Shown here: piece after piece, positions 1-5,305 of the stretch
Layout: the number at the start of each line of letters is the position of its first letter
Position numbering within the stretch: position 1 is the first letter of the stretch
From: OMOG01 sp041485845
GTDB lineage: Bacteria; Acidobacteriota; Terriglobia; Bryobacterales; Bryobacteraceae
Assembly (NCBI GenBank): GCA_041485845.1
Contig: JBGPKH010000628.1
Span: forward strand, 1-5,305
DNA length: 5,305 nt
Direction: 5' to 3'
Position numbers and translations under genes: made by a program
The notes under the pieces: model-generated
The model's database searches: none
What the model saw: only the letters and a program-made list of their open reading frames with translations
Told to the model about the DNA's origin: nothing

Positions 1-333
1 CTAAATACCATTGGCTGCTTTGGCTTACGGGCTTCAATCGAGTTTTTACTAGAAGTTGGGGTAGGAGAAATCGCCCCGGTTGTCCAAAATCTCGGCGACC
101 GCATCGCCGAGGGCGTCCAGGCCAGGGGCTACGAGGTGTTGGGAAATCGGACACCCGAAACGGGGGCGGGAATCGTGAGTTTCCGCAAGCCGGGACACGA
201 CGAGCGGGAGATCGTCCGCCGCTTGCGGGCTGCGGGAATCAGCGCGGCGCCGCGGGCGGGGTGGGTCCGTACGTCGCCGCACTTTTACATCAGTCCTTCC
301 GAGATCGACCGAATGCTGGAGGTATTGCCTTGA
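1..333 (+). CDS. Class V PLP-dependent aminotransferase / cysteine desulfurase-like protein, C-terminal part (5' end outside window)
   Basis: The frame is open from base 1 to the TGA at 331-333, giving 110 residues with no start in the window. I recognise it as the small C-terminal domain of a fold-type I, class V aminotransferase (selenocysteine lyase / cysteine desulfurase group). The signs are an N-T-x-G-C-x-G-L-R-A-S-I-x-F-L-L segment at the left edge, a G-A-G-I-V-S-F-R-K-P-G strand, and the ending W-V-R-T-S-P-H-F-Y-I-S-P-x-x-I-D-R-M-L. Such enzymes are cytosolic and bind PLP on a lysine in the large domain, which lies upstream of the window, so substrate and catalytic competence cannot be judged. 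A GTG at 136 would be an internal codon, not a start. The stop overlaps the TTG start of the peptidase gene, which suggests cotranscription. The first 24 codons are unusually AT-ending compared with the rest. Family assignment is firm; exact reaction is unknown. Confidence 0.85.
   Translation, partial: LNTIGCFGLRASIEFLLEVGVGEIAPVVQNLGDRIAEGVQARGYEVLGNRTPETGAGIVSFRKPGHDEREIVRRLRAAGISAAPRAGWVRTSPHFYISPSEIDRMLEVLP
318..323 (+). promoter_or_regulatory. Ribosome binding site deciding the peptidase start
   Basis: GGAGGT lies six bases before TTG 330. It supports that TTG as the true start. The longer in-frame reading from 261 would add 23 residues that overlap the aminotransferase gene and hide the signal peptide. 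Confidence 0.75.
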
Positions 334-2732
334 GAGTTCATCTGCGAATCGCCTGTCTGGCGCTGGCCATGTGCTCCGTCTTCGCGGCCGTTCCGGCACC
401 CCGGAGCCACTTCGGCCACGAGATCGGCGCCGACAAAACGGTGCTGGATTGGGAGAAGGTGGTGAGCTATTTCCAGGCGCTGGCCAAGTCGAGCGAAAAG
501 ATCCGGTTCGAGGAGCTGGGCAAGACCGCCGAAGGCCGCCCGTTCATCGCGGTGACCATCGCGGACGCCGAGACGTTGAAGCACCTCGACAAGTACATCG
601 GCATCCAGCAGAAGCTGGCCGACCCGCGCAAGACCACCCCGGCGGAAATGGAAAAGCTGCTGCCGGAGGGCAAGACCGTGGTGCTGATCACCTGCTCGAT
701 CCACGCCACCGAGATCGCCTCCACTCACACTGCGGTCGAGTTCGCCTACAAGCTGCTCACCGAGGACACGCCGCACCATCGCGCGATCCTCAAGGACACG
801 ATCCTGCTGCTGGTGCCCTCGCAGAATCCCGACGGCGTGGACATCGTGACGCGCTGGTATCGCAAGACGCTGGGCACGCCTTACGAAGGCTCGAACCCGC
901 CGGAGTTGTATCACAAGTACGTGGGGCACGATAACAACCGCGACTGGTACATCTTCTCGCAGCCGGAGACGCGGCACACGATTTCGAAACTGCACAACGT
1001 GTGGCATCCCGAGATCACCTACGACGTCCACCAGATGGGCGGCAACGGCGCGCGCCTGTTCGTGCCGCCGTGGCTCGATCCGACCGAGCCGAACATCGAC
1101 GCCATCCTGATGCAGGAGATGAACATGATGGGCACGTCGATGGCCGCGGACTTGACGGCAGCCGGGAAGAACGGAGTCGCGATCCACGGGGTTTACGATT
1201 TCTGGACGCCCTCGCGGCACTTTATGGCCTTTCACGGCGGGCTGCGCCTCCTTACCGAATCGGCCAGCGCGCAGATCGCCACGCCGGTGACCATGACGGC
1301 GGACCAGATCGGGCAGAATGCGCTGGGCTACAATCCGCGCGAGCGTTCGTGGAACTATCTGGAGCCGTGGCTGGGCGGAACGTGGCGCCTCCGCGACATC
1401 GTCGATTACCAGTTGATCGCGTTCGAATCGTGCCTGTACAACGCCGCGCTCCATCGCGAAGAGCTGCTGCGGAACTTCTACCGCGTGGGCGCGCGGCAGG
1501 TGGCCAGGACGGACCCGTGGGGCTTCGTGATTTCGTCGAACCAGCGCGATCCGGGGGCGGCGCGCAAGCTGATCGAGACGCTGCGCTTCGGGCAGGTGGA
1601 GGTGGGCAAGGGAGCGGACGGAAGCGCCGTAGTGTCCATGCATCAACCGTACAGCGGGTGGGCCAAGACGCTGCTCGAAGTGCAGCACTATCCCGAAGAC
1701 CGGCTGTATCCGGGCGGGCCTCCCAAGCGGCCGTACGACGTGACCGCCAACACGCTGCCGCTGTTGATGGGCGTGGACGTGAAGACGGTGAAGCAGGCGG
1801 TGACGTTCTCGGGTGAGTGGGCTGCGCCGGCGGCGTCGAAGGTACTCAAGGCGTCGGACACCGATTCGTGGGTGGCGGTGAATCGCGCGTGGAAAGAAGG
1901 CAAATCGGTGTGGCGCGATCGGGCGAGCGGCGATTTCTCGCTGACCGCGCAAGCGGGGTGGCGGGAGTTGAAGCAGCCGCGGGTGGCGTTGTACCAGCCG
2001 TGGACGGGGAACGCCATGGACGAAGGCTGGACGCGCTGGCTCTTCGAGCAGGTTGGCTTCGCGTACACCACGGTACACAATAAAGACATCCAGGCGGGCG
2101 ATCTGCGCAAGAAGTTCGACGCCATCGTGTTTGCCGACCAGCAGGCGGCGAGCATCGAGAACGGGCAGCGCAACATGCCCGCGGAGTACGCGGGCGGAAT
2201 CGGGACGAAGGGGGCGGACGTGCTAAAGGAATTCGCCAATGCCGGCGGCACGCTGGTGTTCCTGAACGGCGCTTCGCAGTACGCGGTGACGAGGCTGGGA
2301 GTCCAGGCGCGGGTAGTGACTCCCGCCGGCGGGCGCGGCGGCCGCGGCGGCGGCGAAAGCGAGCCGGCGCCCGAGGTAAACCGCGTCAGCGGGTCGTCGG
2401 AATTCTATTCGCCGGGATCGCTGCTGAACGCCCGGATCGATACGCGCAGTCCGCTGGCGTACGGAGTGCCCGCGGAGATCGCGATCTGGAGCGAGCAGAG
2501 TCCGGCGTGGGAGACGCAGTTGCCGGTGGTCGCGCGATATCCGGAGTCGGGCGTGCTGGCCTCGGGCTGGCTGGTGGGCGAGAAGGTGATCGCGGGCAAG
2601 GCGGCTCTGATCGATGCGCCGATGGGCAGCGGGCACGTGGTGCTGTTCGGCATGCGGCCGCAATATCGGGCGCAGAGCTACTTAACTTTCAAGATGCTGT
2701 TTAATGCGCTGGTGATGTCCATCGCCAACTGA
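330..2732 (+). CDS. Secreted M14-family zinc carboxypeptidase-like protein with C-terminal amidotransferase-like domain
   Basis: This gene encodes 800 residues from TTG 330. The N-terminus is a clear signal peptide: Arg near the start, a hydrophobic core at about 6-20, and a likely cut after A23 (V-P-A) or A20, so the protein is exported. The M14 metallopeptidase domain covers roughly 35-390. Its zinc-ligand motif H-A-T-E gives H125 and E128, the third ligand is H234 in Y-D-V-H-Q-M-G, N203-R204 fits the substrate-carboxylate Asn/Arg pair, and E310 in L-L-T-E-S fits the catalytic Glu. All key residues are present, so hydrolysis of peptides or amide-linked substrates is likely; the substrate is unknown. 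Residues about 550-660 (R-V-A-L-Y-Q-P-W start, then D-A-I-V-F-A-D) resemble a ThuA/class I glutamine-amidotransferase-like fold, as in other large M14-like proteins of this type. A Gly/Arg loop lies at 667-675. The C-terminal G-H-V-V-L-F-G-M-R-P-Q segment is typical, so the protein looks complete. It is probably cotranscribed with the upstream aminotransferase. Confidence 0.9.
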   Translation: MRVHLRIACLALAMCSVFAAVPAPRSHFGHEIGADKTVLDWEKVVSYFQALAKSSEKIRFEELGKTAEGRPFIAVTIADAETLKHLDKYIGIQQKLADPRKTTPAEMEKLLPEGKTVVLITCSIHATEIASTHTAVEFAYKLLTEDTPHHRAILKDTILLLVPSQNPDGVDIVTRWYRKTLGTPYEGSNPPELYHKYVGHDNNRDWYIFSQPETRHTISKLHNVWHPEITYDVHQMGGNGARLFVPPWLDPTEPNIDAILMQEMNMMGTSMAADLTAAGKNGVAIHGVYDFWTPSRHFMAFHGGLRLLTESASAQIATPVTMTADQIGQNALGYNPRERSWNYLEPWLGGTWRLRDIVDYQLIAFESCLYNAALHREELLRNFYRVGARQVARTDPWGFVISSNQRDPGAARKLIETLRFGQVEVGKGADGSAVVSMHQPYSGWAKTLLEVQHYPEDRLYPGGPPKRPYDVTANTLPLLMGVDVKTVKQAVTFSGEWAAPAASKVLKASDTDSWVAVNRAWKEGKSVWRDRASGDFSLTAQAGWRELKQPRVALYQPWTGNAMDEGWTRWLFEQVGFAYTTVHNKDIQAGDLRKKFDAIVFADQQAASIENGQRNMPAEYAGGIGTKGADVLKEFANAGGTLVFLNGASQYAVTRLGVQARVVTPAGGRGGRGGGESEPAPEVNRVSGSSEFYSPGSLLNARIDTRSPLAYGVPAEIAIWSEQSPAWETQLPVVARYPESGVLASGWLVGEKVIAGKAALIDAPMGSGHVVLFGMRPQYRAQSYLTFKMLFNALVMSIAN

Positions 2733-2734
2733 CG

Positions 2735-3250
2735 CCGGATGCGGCGCTCGATCACTTCGAGTTTCTGGCTGACGATGACAGTGACCGGCGCGGGGAGTTC
2801 ATCGGCTCGCTTTGCGAAACGCTGGGCCGGCGTGGGCGGATCGTCGTGTACAATGCCACGTTCGAATCGCAGCGCCTCCGCGATCTTGCCGATTGGTTTC
2901 CGGAATACGGCGATAAGATCGCAGAGATTCAGGGCCGCTTGTGGGATCTCCTGCCGTTCGTCAGAGAGCATGTTTACCATCCGGAATTTCACGGGTCATA
3001 TTCGCTGAAGGCGGTCCTGCCGGCGCTCGTGCCGGACCTGACTTATCACGGCATGGAGGTTGCTCATGGCGGTGAGGCCGGTCTTGTATGGGAACGAATG
3101 ATACGAGCCGGCGTGGCTGTAGCGGAGCGGGAACGGTTGAGATCGGCGCTGCTGGCGTATTGCCGCCAGGACACATTCGGGATGGTGCGACTGCTTGAAC
3201 AACTGAAGGCTCTCGGGGGAGAGACCCACGCCGGCGGAGGAGCGCTATGA
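2735..3250 (+). pseudogene. DUF2779 domain protein, N-terminally truncated remnant
   Basis: The frame is open from 2705 (after a TAA at 2702-2704) to the TGA at 3248-3250. Family-like sequence starts by about 2744 with L-D-H-F-E-F-L-A-D. It continues through I-V-V-Y-N-A-T-F-E (2837-2863), D-L-L-P-F-V-R-E-H-V-Y-H-P-x-F-H-G-S-Y-S-L-K-A-V-L-P-A-L and Y-C-R-Q-D-T (3158-3175). This is the C-terminal part of DUF2779, which resembles a DEDD-type 3'-5' exonuclease. The Y-N-x-x-F-E and Y-C-x-x-D elements look like Exo II and Exo III. The expected upstream D-F-E (Exo I) and the N-terminal half, in many relatives a RecB/Cas4-like nuclease region, are missing. There is no ATG, GTG or TTG before GTG 2846, which sits inside the domain. 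A CTG at 2729 overlaps the peptidase stop but has a poor ribosome site. Full members are several hundred residues long, against about 170 here, so a broken gene is most likely. The 3' end couples to the nuclease gene by an ATGA overlap. Confidence 0.7.
3236..3242 (+). promoter_or_regulatory. Ribosome binding site of the PD-(D/E)XK protein
   Basis: GGAGGAG lies four bases before ATG 3247. That ATG overlaps the DUF2779 stop (ATGA), so this start is well supported and the two frames were translationally coupled. Confidence 0.65.
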
Positions 3251-4095
3251 CGACGGCCGCAATCCTGCACCGATGGGCAGCCCTCGGCCGATCGGCTCGC
3301 GTGCAGTCACCGGCTGTGGATTGGACACCCGCTTCCCGCATGATCGACGCTGCCGAGAAAGACGCCAAAGAATCGCGGAAAGTCCTCAAAGGGCTCCTTG
3401 AAAGTTCCGCAGGTCAACCGTTTCCCGGGTTTAGAGACACACTTGATCTTGGTCTCGACTTTGGTACGCACCGATGTCTTACTGGCTCGCGCGAAGAGTC
3501 CTGGTCCAATTGGCTTGCGTGGATTCTAGAACGGCGTGGGGACAGCAGCCATGTGCTCTCTTTGTTCGGGTTGGATCCGGCGCTCGTAGCGCGTACTACC
3601 TGCGCGGTTGAGCGGGAGTTTTGCACGCGATACGGTCGCCTCGATATGGTCGTACGGTTTGGCGATGCGACGCTCTTGGTTGAAATCAAGACGATTTCCG
3701 AAGTGCGTGAAGGCCAGTTGGAGGACTATACTGCATGGCTCAAGACGCAGTCCGCCCCGCTGGCCCCGGTGTTGCTGGCGGTTGATGAGCCCGAGAATCT
3801 CCCGACAGATTGCCAATTTTGTTCATGGGAGAGCGTCTCGATGGGTCTTCGTACGTGGGCTTCCACGTGGTTGCGCGAGAAGCGGAAGATCGAAGCCGCG
3901 TTGACACTGGCTTTTTGCGGTGCGGTGGAGCAGAACCTTCTTGGGTTTGGCAGGGGACTGAACGCACCGAGAACCGCCGAATACTTAAAAACATGGCTGG
4001 AGCGAAACAAAGATGAAAAAAAGAATCCCGATAGCGCGCTTCTGCGGGAGGACTACAAATCCTACCACAAAGCCGTTTGGGTGTGTCTACTTTAG
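3247..4095 (+). CDS. PD-(D/E)XK nuclease superfamily protein, possibly truncated at the C-terminus
   Basis: This gene encodes 282 residues. The nuclease core lies at about 85-165. It has a helix S-W-S-N-W-L-A-W-I-L-E (85-95), an acidic V-E-R-E-F strand (121-125), Y-G-R-L-D with D133, L-L-V-E-I-K with E146 and K148, then Q157 in Q-L-E-D-Y. This E / G-R-x-D / E-x-K / Q-L-x-x-Y order is that of PD-(D/E)XK proteins of the PDDEXK_4 kind, so metal-dependent DNA cleavage is the expected activity; it has not been shown for this protein. No signal peptide or membrane segment is visible. The start is ATG 3247, four-base overlap with the DUF2779 remnant and a strong ribosome site, which implies one former operon and a joint role, perhaps in defence or DNA repair. 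Codons are less GC-ending than in the peptidase gene, hinting at transfer. The protein stops abruptly after a helix-like segment (Y-K-S-Y-H-K), and the insertion element begins within about 100 bases. The native C-terminus may therefore be lost, although all visible catalytic residues remain. Confidence 0.7.
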   Translation: MTTAAILHRWAALGRSARVQSPAVDWTPASRMIDAAEKDAKESRKVLKGLLESSAGQPFPGFRDTLDLGLDFGTHRCLTGSREESWSNWLAWILERRGDSSHVLSLFGLDPALVARTTCAVEREFCTRYGRLDMVVRFGDATLLVEIKTISEVREGQLEDYTAWLKTQSAPLAPVLLAVDEPENLPTDCQFCSWESVSMGLRTWASTWLREKRKIEAALTLAFCGAVEQNLLGFGRGLNAPRTAEYLKTWLERNKDEKKNPDSALLREDYKSYHKAVWVCLL

Positions 4096-4195
4096 GACGA
4101 CGGCTAACTGCATATAGAATGAATCGTTTATGTTGATTCGGCTTGGCGGGGCGGGTGGCTAGAGGGCGGGATATGAGAATATCCCCGGTTTTCGT
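4096..4195. other. Non-coding junction between nuclease gene and insertion element
   Basis: This 100-base stretch has no credible gene; all three forward frames meet stops within about 50 bases. It goes from AT-rich to G-rich and ends with a small hairpin. It should contain the left terminal inverted repeat of the element and possibly leftover nuclease-gene sequence. Confidence 0.5.
4168..4185. repeat. Short hairpin (7-bp stem, GAGA loop) at the left end of the element
   Basis: GGGATAT (4168-4174) pairs perfectly with ATATCCC (4179-4185) around a 4-base loop. Read on the + strand, it is followed three bases later by TTTT at 4189-4192, so it could be a weak terminator stopping host transcription from running into the element. 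It could also be a transposase-binding structure near the IS end. On the - strand it follows the DUF6788 stop without a T-run. The stem is short, so neither role is certain. Confidence 0.45.
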
Positions 4196-4573
4196 TCAGT
4201 TGCGGCGCTTCGATTGCACCTGCTTGGCCCGATGCGCCAATGCAGTTCGCGACAAGCGTTCCAAACGCCCGAGAAGCAACTTCAACTTGCGATATTGCTG
4301 GATGGCGGCACGGTAGAGGGGAGCCACTTCTGGGTAGAGCTTTAAGTTGATCGTCTTGTTGTGAACCTTGTAGGTGCATTCCAGGTACGGCCCGTGACGT
4401 TTGGCCGGATCGCGGTGACAGGCGCACTGTTTGTGGCCGCACTTCATCATCCGCTTCAGTACCGTCCCCTTGCAGAAGTAGTCCAGTTGAACGATTTCCT
4501 GTTTCAGAGATGCAAAGCGTCGCGCATCGGAAAGGATGAGTGCCGCGAGCCTGGCTTTTGATGTTGCTTTCAT
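4196..4573 (-). CDS. DUF6788 family protein, accessory gene of the insertion element
   Basis: This gene encodes 125 residues, starting at the ATG whose complement is CAT 4571-4573 and ending at the TGA complementary to 4196-4198. The hallmark is C-G-H-K-Q-C-A-C-H-R-D-P-A-K-R-H-G-P-Y at residues 45-63. Its C45, C50, C52 and H53/H60 could bind a metal like a small zinc knuckle. The following strands (Y-L-E-C-T-Y-K-V, then K-T-I-N-L-K-L) fit the family pattern. The C-terminal third (about 85-125) is a basic, Leu-rich helix rich in Lys and Arg, suggesting nucleic-acid binding. Its function is unknown. Its placement, divergent from the transposase with only 33 bp between the start codons and an inverted repeat in that gap, makes a role as transposition regulator or helper plausible. 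The frame stays open far upstream (to 5242), but that part is antisense to the transposase, so I reject the longer start. No strong ribosome site is visible. Confidence 0.75.
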   Translation of the reverse strand: MKATSKARLAALILSDARRFASLKQEIVQLDYFCKGTVLKRMMKCGHKQCACHRDPAKRHGPYLECTYKVHNKTINLKLYPEVAPLYRAAIQQYRKLKLLLGRLERLSRTALAHRAKQVQSKRRN

Positions 4574-4592
4574 TGTATACCTACGGTATATA
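4564..4592 (+). promoter_or_regulatory. Candidate sigma70-type promoter of the transposase gene
   Basis: TTGCTT (4564-4569) and TATATA (4587-4592) are separated by 17 bases, a good fit to -35 and -10 boxes. The -35 box lies inside the first codons of the DUF6788 gene. Transcription would start near 4599, leaving a leader of about 8 bases without a ribosome binding site. A matching promoter for the opposite strand is less clear; TAATAT (complement of 4590-4595) is a possible -10. Confidence 0.4.
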
Positions 4593-4601
4593 TTACCGTA
4601 G
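4581..4601. promoter_or_regulatory. Perfect inverted repeat, likely operator between divergent genes
   Basis: CTACGGTA (4581-4588) and TACCGTAG (4594-4601) are exact reverse complements around a 5-base TATAT centre. The repeat takes up 21 of the 33 bases between the two start codons and overlaps the candidate -10 box of the transposase. A dimeric protein bound here would block both genes, which is the classic layout of an autoregulatory operator. The symmetry is directly visible; the binding protein is not known. Confidence 0.55.
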
Positions 4602-4606
4602 TAAAC

Positions 4607-5305
4607 ATGGCCACTGCCACACCACCGGTTCCACTCCCGTTTCTGCCCCGCCTTCCGAATGCTTCTTGCCTCGTTCCACCGCTGTCCCGGGATTCGCCGG
4701 TCCCCTTCGCTGGGGGCGCCCGGTCCCACGCCTGGCAGGAGTTCTCTTCCCTGGAGGCTTGGCTGTCTGCCCCGTCCACATTGCAACTCCCCCTGCACCA
4801 AATCGAGCGCCAGCAACAGACCAAAGGCCGCGAGGTGCAACGCTTGCTGCTGCGGGCGCACCTGCAGCGCCGCGGCCACGGAGACGTGGGGCCCGCTTTG
4901 TGTGTCCAGCAAGGGAACGACGAAGTGCTGTACACGCATCGCCGGCTCGGCGCCCGCTCCCTCAAGACCGTCTTCGGACCGATCGAGATGGTCCGCATGG
5001 GTTACTCCCAGGCTGGCGCCGACAGCATCTATCCTCTCGATGGGGCGCTCGCCTTGCCGGCGCGTGTGTTCTCTTACGAGTTGCAAAGGCGTTTGGTCCA
5101 GGCGGCGGTGCAGGGCACCTTCCAGGAATCTATTGATGGCATTGCCGACCTCACCGGCTTGTCGGTTTCCAAACGCAGCCTGGAAGAACTGCTGTTGGAT
5201 GCGGCCCGAGACTTTGACGTCTTCTACCGGGAACGCATCCAAGCGCCGGCTGCCGGCTCGATCCTGGTGGCGGCGGTCGATGGTAAGGGTGTTCCCATGG
5301 TCAAG
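4607..5305 (+). CDS. ISKra4-family transposase, N-terminal part (3' end outside window)
   Basis: This gene has 233 residues visible and an open frame at the window edge. From residue about 44 it follows the ISKra4 transposase pattern: F-S-S-L-E-A-W-L, L-P-L-H-Q-I-E-R, H-G-D-V-G, T-V-F-G-P-I-E-M-V-R (121-130), Y-P-L-D-x-x-L-x-L-P (142-151), F-S-Y-E-L (155-159), T-F-Q-E-S-I (171-176), T-G-L-S-V-S-K-R-S-L-E-E-L (183-195), D-F-D-V-F-Y-x-x-R (202-210) and V-D-G-K-G-V (224-229). D225 should be the first Asp of the DDE catalytic triad that cuts and joins the element ends; the other two acidic residues lie beyond the window. Residues 177-195 look helix-turn-helix-like. The start is ATG 4607, without a ribosome site. 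The first 40 residues are Pro-rich and unlike the family, so the TTG at 4781 or another later start cannot be excluded, although 4781 would cut into the conserved region. No frameshift is seen, so this copy may be intact. Confidence 0.88.
   Translation, partial: MATATPPVPLPFLPRLPNASCLVPPLSRDSPVPFAGGARSHAWQEFSSLEAWLSAPSTLQLPLHQIERQQQTKGREVQRLLLRAHLQRRGHGDVGPALCVQQGNDEVLYTHRRLGARSLKTVFGPIEMVRMGYSQAGADSIYPLDGALALPARVFSYELQRRLVQAAVQGTFQESIDGIADLTGLSVSKRSLEELLLDAARDFDVFYRERIQAPAAGSILVAAVDGKGVPMVK

Larger units (their letters stand above)
4140..5305. mobile_element. ISKra4-family insertion sequence, left part (left edge approximate, right end outside window)
   Basis: The element is recognised from its transposase (4607 onward) and an adjacent divergent DUF6788 gene, a family I associate with such elements. 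The left end must lie between the nuclease stop (4095) and the DUF6788 stop (4196). I could not fix it, because the matching right terminal repeat and the target duplication are beyond the window. Base composition changes from AT-rich (about 4108-4138) to GC-rich near 4140, which is why that position is used. The element is inserted just 3' of, or inside, the nuclease gene. Confidence 0.7.

Noticed and set aside
261..329. N-terminal extension of the M14 protein from GTG 261
   Set aside because: It overlaps the conserved end of the aminotransferase and would hide a clear signal peptide; the ribosome site supports TTG 330.
285..2078. Long open frame on the - strand (597 codons) opposite the M14 gene
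   Set aside because: It is antisense to a well-supported peptidase. It is rich in Arg, His and Pro, as expected for a shadow of high-GC3 coding DNA, and matches no family I know.
2330..2356. GGC/CGG-rich repeat-like stretch
   Set aside because: It encodes the Gly/Arg loop of the M14 protein and is simple coding low complexity, not an independent repeat element.
2739..3008. ATG-started frame of 89 codons on the + strand after the peptidase gene
   Set aside because: It is out of frame with the DUF2779 sequence in the same bases and has a Ser/Arg-rich composition without family features.
4540..5136. Open frame of 198 codons on the + strand
   Set aside because: It is a Pro/Arg/Ala-rich out-of-frame shadow of the transposase, whose conserved motifs lie in the frame starting at 4607.
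4574..5242. Upstream extension of the DUF6788 frame on the - strand to 5242
   Set aside because: The extension is antisense to the recognisable transposase, and family similarity begins only after the Met at 4573.

Overview
The window is high-GC bacterial DNA. The best taxonomic guess is an acidobacterium of the Solibacter/Bryobacter type. This rests only on gene style: a secreted M14 peptidase with a Gly/Arg-rich loop, a class V aminotransferase beside it, and an ISKra4-type element. I could not run a search, so the assignment is an inference.

Region 1 (1-2732) looks like ordinary chromosome. It holds the last 110 codons of a class V PLP-dependent aminotransferase / cysteine desulfurase-like gene. 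An 800-residue exported M14 zinc peptidase-like protein follows. Its start is a TTG that overlaps the upstream stop (TTGA) behind a good GGAGGT ribosome binding site. The two genes are probably cotranscribed.

Region 2 (about 2705-4095) is accessory in character. It contains the C-terminal half of a DUF2779 protein (family resembling DEDD 3'-5' exonucleases). This fragment has no conventional start and begins exactly where the peptidase gene ends, so it looks like a decapitated remnant. It runs by an ATGA overlap into a PD-(D/E)XK nuclease-like gene, whose C-terminus ends abruptly just before a mobile element. The pair may be the remains of a nuclease or defence module that was cut at both ends.

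Region 3 (about 4100-5305) is the left part of an ISKra4-family insertion sequence. A DUF6788 gene (125 residues, Cys/His-rich motif, very basic) points left. The transposase gene points right and runs off the window end; 233 residues are visible, up to the first catalytic Asp. The two start codons are only 33 bp apart. That gap holds a perfect 8-bp inverted repeat (4581-4601) lying over the likely transposase -10 box, which suggests that one of the two proteins controls both genes. This small divergent regulator/transposase switch is the most interesting object in the window.

No tRNA, rRNA, CRISPR array or riboswitch was seen.
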